Below are positions 54,540-64,000 of a stretch of DNA of 64,000 nucleotides, one piece after another; within the stretch, counting starts at the first letter, position 1; every line of letters begins with the position of its first letter. The DNA is from Lineus longissimus (lineage: Eukaryota > Nemertea > Pilidiophora > Heteronemertea > Lineidae), in assembly GCF_910592395.1 (NCBI RefSeq), contig NC_088311.1, forward strand, positions 11,532,501-11,596,500, in the 5' to 3' direction. Below the pieces are notes generated by a model that was given only the letters and a program-made list of their open reading frames with translations, was not told where the DNA came from and did no database searches. A program made the translations under genes and the position numbers.

Positions 54540-56640
54540 ATGATTGTATGGAACACGTTTAGAACTCAGCGTAATAAAGTGACATCCATGAAAAGACAAG
54601 CCATCCGAGACTACTTCTTCGAAAGGTGTGCTGGTGGGCCACAGTCCAAGGACTTCTGGCCCACCATCAAGCCTTTTCTCAGCAGGGGCTCAGGGGGTGG
54701 TCAGGACATCTGTTTATTGGAGAATGGCAGTGTTGTATCTAATCAAATCGCCGTCTGTGATATTTTCAATGACCATTTCTCTAAAGTGGCAAAGGACATC
54801 GGTAAGGACCTCAGTGATAACGAAGTCAAAGGTCACGCTAGCGTCCAAAAAATCAAACAGAATGTGCCAAATACTCAACCATTCACTTTCAAACCTGTCT
54901 CCATTGAGCAGGTGGACAAATACATATCCCGTATCAGCAACCAAAAGGCGACTGGACTGGACAATATTTCCGCAAAGATGCTAAAGATAATCAAACCGGC
55001 CTTTTCGGCTCACTTAACGAAGACAATAAATAGAATGCTCACTGAAAGCAGTTTCCCAAGTGAAATGAAAAGCGCCAGGGTCACTCCTATTTTTAAGAAA
55101 GAGGACCCTCTTCAAAAGAAAAACTACCGTCCTGTGAGTGTATTACCAATCCGGTCGAAGGTCTTTGAGTGGGCCATGGTCGACCAGCTGAATGATCACT
55201 TTCGGGGCCTTTTCCATCCTTCTTTATCAGCATACCGTAAGGGCTACAGTTGCCAATCTGCTCTTCTGGCCCTGACGGAGGATTGGAGGGGGGCACTCGA
55301 TCGTGGTCATTTTGTTGGCGCGATTCTGATTGACCTATCGAAGGCCTTCGACTGTCTTCCTCACAAACTATTATTAGAAAAACTGCGTGCATATGGCCTC
55401 TCTGAACCTGCTGTTTCATTAATTTGTAGTTACCTCTCGGACAGGAAGCAAAGTGTAAAGATGGGAAACGCCCAAAGTTCCCCTCTCCCAATGTCCAAAG
55501 GTGTACCTCAGGGATCCATAGCAGGCCCCATCTTATTCAACATTTTTATAAATGATATTTTCTATTTTATCAATGATAGCAACTTGTATAACTATGCAGA
55601 CGACAACACTCTATCCTACTCGAACAAAGATTTTACTGTCATGAAACGAACCCTGGAGGCTGAAGGTAGTGTACTGGTTGACTGGTTCACAGAAAACCAA
55701 ATGGAGGCCAACCCAGGCAAATTCCAAGGTCTAGCAGTGGGCAAAAAGACCCGCAACCGGAAGCCTACTTTCAGCATCCAGGGTGTCGACATTGAATGTA
55801 CTGATGATGTAAAATTACTTGGTGTAACCATCGATTACCTGTTGAACTATGATACCCATATTTCAAACATGTGTAGCAAAGCAGCCCGACAGATTAACAT
55901 CCTAAAACGTATTGGCAAGCATCTGCCTTTTAATTGTCGCAAAGTTATTTACCAATCTTTTATCTCTTCCAATCTTAACTTTTGTCCAGTTATCTGGCAC
56001 TTCTGCAGCGAAAAAAACACTAAAAAGTTTGAGAAATTAAACTTCAGGGCACTCAAGCATGTACACCAGGACTATAATAGTAACTATACAGATTTATTAA
56101 ATATCGACAAGTCCGTCTCTTTGCAACTCGAAAGACAGAGGCAGATAGCCCTGGAGGTTTTTAAAATCATTTCAAAACAGTGCCCACCATACCTGGAAAA
56201 CCTAATTAAACCCATAAAAGAAGGCCATAATCTCCGTAAAGTAAATGTTACCTTACCCGAGTTTAAGGGAATCACTTATGGCAAAAAGAGTTTTAGTTTT
56301 TTCGGATCCAAACTATGGAATGATTTGCCAAGATGCATCCAAACCAGTGAAAATTTCATATTTCAAAAAAATGATAGGAAAATGAAATGGCAAAAAATGC
56401 AAATGTGCAATGTGCATGTAATAATCTAGTCCGAAGACCTTTTTCTCTTCTAAATCTTCTTATCCGTAAACTTGTAATGTATAAATGTTAAATTCCTGTT
56501 AAACTTTTTCTCTACCTTTGTTGTGTTTTACTCGTGTCTTTGTTTGATATCGGTCCAAGAGCTTTGGAGCTCATGTTTGTAATTTTATCTCATACCGATG
56601 AAAATAAAGTTTATCTTATCTTATCTTATCTTATCTTACC
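54540..56640 (+). mobile_element. 5'-truncated LINE with intact 629-codon reverse transcriptase frame
   Basis: One uninterrupted frame (54540-56429) from WNTFRTQRNKVTSMKRQAI to near the C-terminus. Reverse transcriptase boxes in order are KNYRPVSVLP, ILIDLSKAFDCLPHK (about residue 263, first Asp), KGVPQGSIAGPILFN (about 321) and YNYADDNTL (YADD at 352-355). The thumb (VKLLGVTIDYLLNYDTHI) and C-terminal KSFSFFGSKLWNDLP follow. The catalytic Asp residues are kept. The endonuclease is absent: 5' truncation falls just before 54540. The tail is AATAAAG followed by TTATC repeats (56609-56637). The CR1/Jockey-like assignment is from motif wording. The intact frame suggests a recent insertion. Confidence 0.85.
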
Positions 56641-56818
56641 TCATTGGTGAAAAAAAAACAACTCGAACGCAGAGTGATTTATTGTGTTGAGATTCGTAAT
56701 ACATGACCGGGCCGTGTCAAAATGTGTCAATTTCAGTGTCTTTGGTTCCTATACACTATATGAATGCCCTTTCGACATACGAAACTTCCTTTCCATGCAT
56801 TAACTCTGTGCCGGAAAC

Positions 56819-56905
56819 ATGGCCAAGAGACAGCGATCTCGCAATTGGACTGATACTGAATTTGATGTTTTAGTGGAGTTCTACTCAGAACTCAATTACA
56901 AGCTG
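56819..56905 (+). pseudogene. Harbinger SANT/Myb-like protein, N-terminal stub
   Basis: ATG then AKRQRSRNWTDTEFDVLVEF, the start of a Myb/SANT DNA-binding domain of the kind encoded beside Harbinger transposases, where it helps bring the transposase to the element ends and into the nucleus. After about 29 codons the frame runs into the antisense of the transposase 3' end, so most of the gene has been deleted. The deletion joins the two convergent genes tail to tail. Confidence 0.65.
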
Positions 56906-57874
56906 GCGAATATGATTGCCGTTCACATCCATGTCTCGAGGAGGAAAGTCATCATCCCCTGCGTCATCATCAGAGGTCTCGTCATCATCATCATCGTCAT
57001 CTGAATCCTCCACTAAGGGCAATCTGTCCCGGACAGCAATGTTGTGGAGCAGGCAGCAGGACTGAATAATAATGCTTGCCTTTTAGGAGACCGTTGCAAC
57101 GTTCTATGATGCATCTGGCTCTTATTTGCATTCGCTGGAATGCCCTTTCCTGTCTGGTTTGGGCATTGGCAAGAGGTGTCAGAAGCCACCTCTTGCAAGG
57201 ATACCCCGAGTCTCCCAACATCCAACCATTCGGTGGATTGTTTTCAAATGCCTGGCCAAGGGCTGAACTGTGGAGAACGAAGGCGTCATGAGGCCCTCCT
57301 GGAAAACGTGCCACACAGTTATTTATGATCATATCCCAATCACAAACTAGCATGACATTAATGCTGTGGTATCCTTTCCGATTGATATACACGTTTTCGT
57401 TGATGTGAGGCTTGCGTATACGACAATGGGTCCCATCGATCGATCCAATTACTCTTGGAAAACCCGTGTTTACTTATCAAAAAATTTGGTTTTGACCTTC
57501 TGGAGGTCCCTCTCGAAGTGAACGTGTTGGTAAATGCGTGCTGCAAACGCGGATGACACAGCGCCAATACACCTCGATGTTGTCGCAATGCTCACATGGT
57601 GAATATCACCGATACTAGATTGTTCATGCCCAATTGCGAAATATCGTAATGCTATACACACTTGCAATGATACTGGGAGGGCGTCATTTCTCTGAGTAGG
57701 ATGCTCCAACTCCTCAAAAAGCTGACGACAAAAATCGAAACATATGTTCTTCGGGAAACGATATCTCTTGATGAATAAATCATCTCTCATGGAATCCAGC
57801 GGATTGAATCGATCCCTGAATACCCGTTCTCGTCGAAGATTTCGCCTATTCCGTTCCTGAATCAAGCGCAACAT
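56885..57874 (-). pseudogene. PIF/Harbinger transposase, frameshifted
   Basis: The start is MLRLIQERNRRNLRRERVF (57874). The N-terminal part (FRDRFNPLDSMRDDLF, then a helix-turn-helix-like block ALPVSLQVCIALRYFAIGHE) ends FFDK at a TAA created by a small indel. The next frame starts TGFPRVIGSIDGTHCRI (first Asp), then RKGYHSINVMLVCDWDM, GWMLGDSGYPCKRWLLTP (second Asp) and CIIERCNGLLK (Glu). A second shift with a ~20-residue loss leads to IIIQSCCLLHNIAVRDRLP and an acidic tail, stop at 56885-56887. The DDE triad is present, and only two lesions are seen, so it died recently. Confidence 0.85.
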
Positions 57875-58114
57875 GATTCCACGTTTACCCTGGACGAAGT
57901 CCTCGCGACTAAAGGAACTCTAGACTACCTTCAGGTTTAAAGGAACCGAATAAAATAAAGACAGGATAAAACCACTACCTGAAACACTCTTAATGGTTAC
58001 ATTAACCAAGATATTTTAAAGGCACGTTTATGAAACGCGTTCTTCCTTTAAGGAGTGACTTTATCCTAGCATTAGGGCTAAAGGCACTTTATTAGGCTTT
58101 ATGAAACAGGTCCC

Positions 58115-60002
58115 TGTTATTTCCAGGGAACTGTTTTCAACGACCCATGCAGAAAGGGAACAACATTCGATTACCGGTGACCACAGCGGCTCTTGAAGAA
58201 TGAGCTGGCTATACTACAACGGCACTATTTTTCGTAACTGTTGTCAGAACCACCATATATTGCAACTATCGTCTAATCGGTTGCAATTCCAACCATGGCA
58301 TCACACTTCGGCGACGCATATTCAAATACAAATTCAATTGTTTAACTTGCTGCAATCAGCTTGGATTTTACTTTGTCTAACGTCATCACCAACATTGCGG
58401 CTGCCTTGGACAACGTCATGACTGTTTGCTCGGTGCCATCACGTTCGCCCTTGATCGGTCCAGCAGCATGTTAAACATTTTTATTCAGTACATATTTATG
58501 CAGTTGCAAATTTTCAAATTCAACCACAAATTTCAAATATTTAACGAACTTCGGAGGCCCTTATATAGCCAGTTTCAATATGCCAGGAAATCCTTTCAAA
58601 AATTCATAATAATTATGTGACGTTATCACATCTGTGCAGAGTAGTTTTACTCACCTTTGCAACCGCTATGATATGGAACACCCAGAGTGAAATATTTTTG
58701 GTCATATTTGAATCGTGAGGAAACTCGTTCTTATCGACAAACAGCTTGAATAGTTTATGTCCATGGCTAATCACCCCAGTTATGTGGGTTGGCAAAAGAA
58801 TGGCATAGTTTATTGCCTGCCAAATTAAAACAATAAAGCAATCAGTTCATTTGAAAGAAAAGTGAATTTGTTTCTGTTCAGTTCACGCAATTTAATACAG
58901 TGATTGTACAAAAACAGACATTTGAAAACCAGGTAATATTAGTGACCAGTAGACTATCATAATTAATGTCCATTTTTACGTCTTTAATATCCCAGTGCTT
59001 CAAGTAGAACGGCAGCTTTAATTCATGTCCGAATCAACATAATACGCAAATTCCACTTTTCTAGACAGAACTGTTGCCTTTATTTCCGTTAGTGTAGTGG
59101 TGTTGTACCAACAGTTCTTTCTAGCCGATTATTTTAGGCAGAACTAATTATAGGAGGATAAACCAACTAGCACCTTTCGTTCAGTCATACACAATGGGCG
59201 GACCGTTGCTGTTATCATTTTCAGGGATATTTGCCATTGCATGATTGTAGATAAGTGACACACTTCCAAAGTACATGTATATAGCTCACCCATGTCACCA
59301 GGGGCAATTTAGGACGTTTACCTTTGATTTGGGACCAATGAAATGTAGAATATTCGACTTCGCTGCAAAGAACATAGAATATCAGGGATTTTACTCTTAT
59401 TTTACTTTGACAGGCAGACTTGACTCCTTCATCACTAGGCACACAGTGGCCAAATATTCTGTTGAATTTTAATGCATGTATGGATGCTCGTCGAGCTTGA
59501 AAGAGGAACAGGCTCAATAATTGTGTAAGAAAATATTAGAACTGATACAATGTGGGTATGAAACTGAAACTGGTCTTTGTTTAAAGCAGTGTCGTGATTA
59601 GAAGATCATTGATCCACATGAAAATGCTGGTAACTATCAAATGACCGCTCACAATTTGTTTAAACTGCAAATTGCCTTCACCTTATTTTATTCCATGACT
59701 GTTATGATCATTTCTCCCAGTGACCCAGATTCGAACAGTATGTCCCAAAATAGTCAATAACGACAGACAACTTGCATGAGTGTCTTCACATTTGTACAGC
59801 GAATGCAAAGTTCTGAGGGACCATGTTCGATTTCTCGGCAATTTGAAGGTTAGTCATTAGCAAGTTTGTTAAAACTATAATGAACTATGGGATGTTGCCT
59901 CTTCACATTATTTGTGCTATTTTACTCCATCCACCTACCCGCTTCAATAAAAGCCAAACGGTTGCAAACATGAATGATATAGTTGGTGGCAGTGGCCACA
60001 GC
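58115..60002. other. No gene recognised
   Basis: AT-rich sequence with small unsupported frames on both strands; no repeats I can define. Confidence 0.45.
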
Positions 60003-60664
60003 TATGGGCGGTTATTACCGCAAATAAAGACAAACCAAAGCAAAGACACTTGTGTAGCATATCAAGGACACGTAGATTGATACTCCTATGTGCGCCACAT
60101 CAAAGACATCTGGACCATACACCACATCAAAGATAACGATGCGAAGTCAACAGGCGGCGCCACCGTCTTGGGAAAAGTAAAAACGATTTCGACAACTATA
60201 GGTTTTTGTTGATATAAGCGACTATTTTTATTTTATAATCATTTTTTTCTCGCAGTGAAATTTTTATTAATTGATTCAACTTCAATAAGTTAAATGAGAA
60301 GAAAAATAAATATCTCGACTTGAAAAAAAAAATTAATTTCAAATTTTTTTTCTTTGACTTGAAAAAAAATATCTTGACTAGAAAAAATCATTTCGACTAG
60401 AAAAAAATCATTTCGACTTTTTGAAGCAAACGGCTTGCCATAGGAGAGAGGTGGCAAATAACAACAACGTCAACAGGCAGCGTACGGCCGCCAGCAATCT
60501 ACAGTGGCGCCGCCTGTTGACTTCGCATCGTTATCTTTGACGTGGTGTATGGTCCAGATGTCTTTGATGTGGCACACATAGGAGTATCAATCTACGTGTT
60601 CTTGATATGCTACACAAGTGTCTTTGCTTTGGTTTGTCTTTATTTGCGGTAATAACCGCCCATA
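60003..60664. mobile_element. Foldback element with ~165-bp arms and 6-bp target duplication
   Basis: The arms 60003-60168 and about 60495-60664 are inverted copies: TATGGGCGGTTATTACCGCA, GACAAACCAAAGCAAAGACA, GTAGATTGATACTCC, AAAGATAACGATGCGAAGTC, AACAGGCGGCGCCAC. The flanks CACAGC (59997-60002 and 60665-60670) are a perfect 6-bp duplication. The AT-rich centre carries CTTGAAAAAAA / GACTAGAAAAAA repeats. Non-coding. Confidence 0.85.
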
Positions 60665-60889
60665 CACAGCCTATTGAAATCATCGCAGATGAACAGCTTA
60701 AGTGCAAAAGACAAATTCCCTTAACCTATTTTCATGATAAAATGCCCACAGGGAAAATATTATTTTTCACACCGATATTCATCACATCTGTGTTAACAAT
60801 AACTACATCCGGTATGTAAATGGTGACCGTTTGGGTACCGTATTCTGAGCTCAGTAGTTTTTACACATCGTACCCTGACCATCAGTGGC

Positions 60890-60897
60890 TATAAAAT
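60890..60897 (+). promoter_or_regulatory. TATA box upstream of CYP4 pseudogene 2
   Basis: TATAAAAT lies 116 bp before the ATG at 61006, close to the 109-bp spacing at CYP4 pseudogene 1. Confidence 0.4.
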
Positions 60898-61005
60898 ATC
60901 CAGTCTTTTGGTGGAACATGTGGTAATTGTGGTGAATAATCTTTGCAGAAAATTGCAGGTAATGAAAACAGTCTTTCTTTAACATTTCTATGTTCAGATA
61001 CGACA

Positions 61006-62520
<1,515 letters not shown>

Positions 62521-64000
62521 AAGGAAAGTATTCTACCCTGCAGGCAAACAATAATTCAATGTAAATTAAATTCGTTCAGGGTCTCATTTGGTGTGACCTG
62601 TGTGACTGAACAGAGAAAAGGAGTATTAGTCTCAAAACAGGGGCATTTTTCAAAGTTGACGCCAGCAAAATTACTGAAGTCACCATCATATCGTAGAAAA
62701 CTATCAGTAACCGTGCCAAAAGTACGGTATGACGTTTAATATTGTGCGTTAAGCTTTTTTACTGGCCTTTAACTAATGAAATGTGCCCCTGTCAGTGACA
62801 AACAACTTTTACAAAACAGATGCATGCAGTTGCACACCTGGAAAGCAACCGTGCACAAATAGTATACCGATGGGCGACCACAAGTTATCTTGGATGACGC
62901 TTGGTGTATCTACATTGTATATCGTTCTCAAAACAAAAAGCTTTTATTTTTTGACAAAGTATGGCGATGACGGAATCTACTCGATCCAGTATAAGCCAAG
63001 AAACGGACAAAGTTCAAAAGCACTCTAGAAAACTGGTTGCTTGGCGTCGTATATGCATTTGAGGTTACGGATAGCCAGTAGCAGCAAACCTACTGGAGGG
63101 TAAACTATGGCTTGTTTTGGAATATTTCCAAAGGTATTACCAAATGCTGTTTTCCTATATAAACAGGATATTGAATACTTGTGTATAAAGCCGCAGTCAG
63201 AGACCTGCAATCCAGCGGTGCCAAGAGGTAGTCGACCCAAGCTATCTTTGTAAATCGTCACCCTCATAAAATAATTGCCCAAGTCGTATTTTCTACTTTT
63301 GAGAAAAATGGAAAAAAAATATTCATTTCTTAACCATTTCAAATTTGTTTTGCAGCTAACTGAGAATAACATGTTGAAATATGACAATGAACATGCAATT
63401 GATGATATGTCTTACTGGTGTTACATAACGGGTCAAGATGACTTAGGCAGTTTGACAAATACTCAAATGCGACTTTGGCAGTTTTACATCTGACTTAGGC
63501 AATTTCATTTAAAGGCATATCAAAGAGCCCCATGTTGCTTGATGTAAAACTGCCAAACTGCCACATTTGTTTGATTTAGGCATACGGTAAATCTGACTAC
63601 ATGTAAAGCCCGTTACACACGAGGGACTTCTCACCAACTTAGTTGGAATTTTAATTCATAACAGGAATCCAGACCAGGTAACTAATACTTTGCCCGACTG
63701 GTTGGAGTTGCTGGCTGCACTACCGACTTGTTCTATTTCTCAACGACATCTTTTGTTTATATAAGGATTTTTTTGTTTATATAAGGAGTGTGGGGGGAAA
63801 TTTCCCCGTGTGATTCAGTCAACAACATAGTTGGGCCATATTTTGACTCTATCTTTATAGGCGCCAAGGCTGTACCTTCTCATAATCCACGATTTTGCCC
63901 AAAACCTCCTATTATCCCATCGATTTCTCCTTTTCCTCTTTTCACTGATACCTTTTACAATAATAATAGATAAAATCTTCTTTTTCTTCCTCTCATTGTA
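62521..64000. other. No gene recognised
   Basis: Weak frames only (62783-63028 plus, 63025-63387 minus). A short direct repeat, TTTTTTGTTTATATAAGGA, lies near 63750-63788, and TGACTTAGGCAGTTTGACA-like words recur at 63440-63500. Confidence 0.45.

Larger units (their letters stand above)
54389..58114. mobile_element. PIF/Harbinger transposon with nested LINE
   Basis: Both ends carry GGGACCTGTTTCATAAA (54389-54405; inverse 58098-58114). Subterminal matches include CGTTTCATAA and AAGGAAG words. The right half encodes the transposase (minus) and the left half a SANT/Myb-like fragment (plus), the two-gene pattern of Harbinger elements. A LINE (about 54540-56640) is inserted near the left end. The 3-bp target duplication expected for Harbinger is not evident. 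Confidence 0.75.

Noticed and set aside
54628-55491. Other-frame ORFs in the LINE
   Set aside because: They overlap the 629-codon reverse transcriptase frame, which has all motifs.

Overview
The window looks like part of a nuclear genome from a marine invertebrate animal. I see eukaryotic splice sites, CYP4-type cytochrome P450s, von Willebrand A (vWA) domain pieces, a rhodopsin-like receptor and an SGNH hydrolase-like gene. These sit among many DNA transposons (Harbinger, pogo/Tigger, piggyBac and a probable Mutator-like family) and 5'-truncated CR1/L2-like LINEs. I cannot place the phylum from sequence alone. Nothing looks prokaryotic, viral or organellar, and I found no rRNA, tRNA or CRISPR array.

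Layout. 1-1.7 kb: two 3' exons of an SGNH hydrolase-like gene, with a dead LINE in the intron. 1.9-7 kb: acidic ORF pieces, a degenerate minor repeat, decayed vWA exons and an unassigned cysteine-rich ORF on the opposite strand. 7-8.2 kb: two foldback/TIR elements, one flanked by TTAA. 8.3-12.3 kb: an unassigned ORF facing a CYP4 pseudogene that has lost its heme-ligating cysteine. 12.4-15.0 kb: a TIR-bounded pogo/Tigger element with dead transposase exons. 15.2-22.5 kb: a degenerate segmental duplication holding a 287-codon ORF and its remnant, interrupted by a TTA-flanked MITE. 22.9-30.4 kb: an exact 198-bp tandem duplication, a TA-flanked pogo-type MITE, palindromic elements, and a TIR family with another element nested in its end (9-bp target duplication). 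31-34.6 kb: a foldback cluster, then the best intact host gene, a 768-codon single-pass membrane protein whose 3' end is tandemly repeated. 35-41 kb: a second copy of the 27-kb TIR family (9-bp target duplication), another repeat pair and a larger foldback cluster.

44.5-50 kb: a second pogo/Tigger remnant, minisatellites, and a decayed piggyBac inserted at TTAA inside a LINE reverse transcriptase. 51.6-52.5 kb: a receptor pseudogene. 53.4-58.1 kb: an hAT-like MITE, then a Harbinger element (transposase plus SANT/Myb fragment) carrying a nested LINE with a 629-codon reverse transcriptase ORF. 60.0-60.7 kb: a foldback element with a 6-bp target duplication. 61.0-62.5 kb: a full-length intronless-looking CYP4 pseudogene that keeps its heme cysteine.

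The genes do not form a pathway. The two P450s are same-strand members of one family, and the rest is mostly a record of insertion, nesting and decay. I found no convincing new enzymatic or defence system. The most distinctive things are the CCGCGG foldback clusters, the dated nesting series and the uncharacterised membrane protein.
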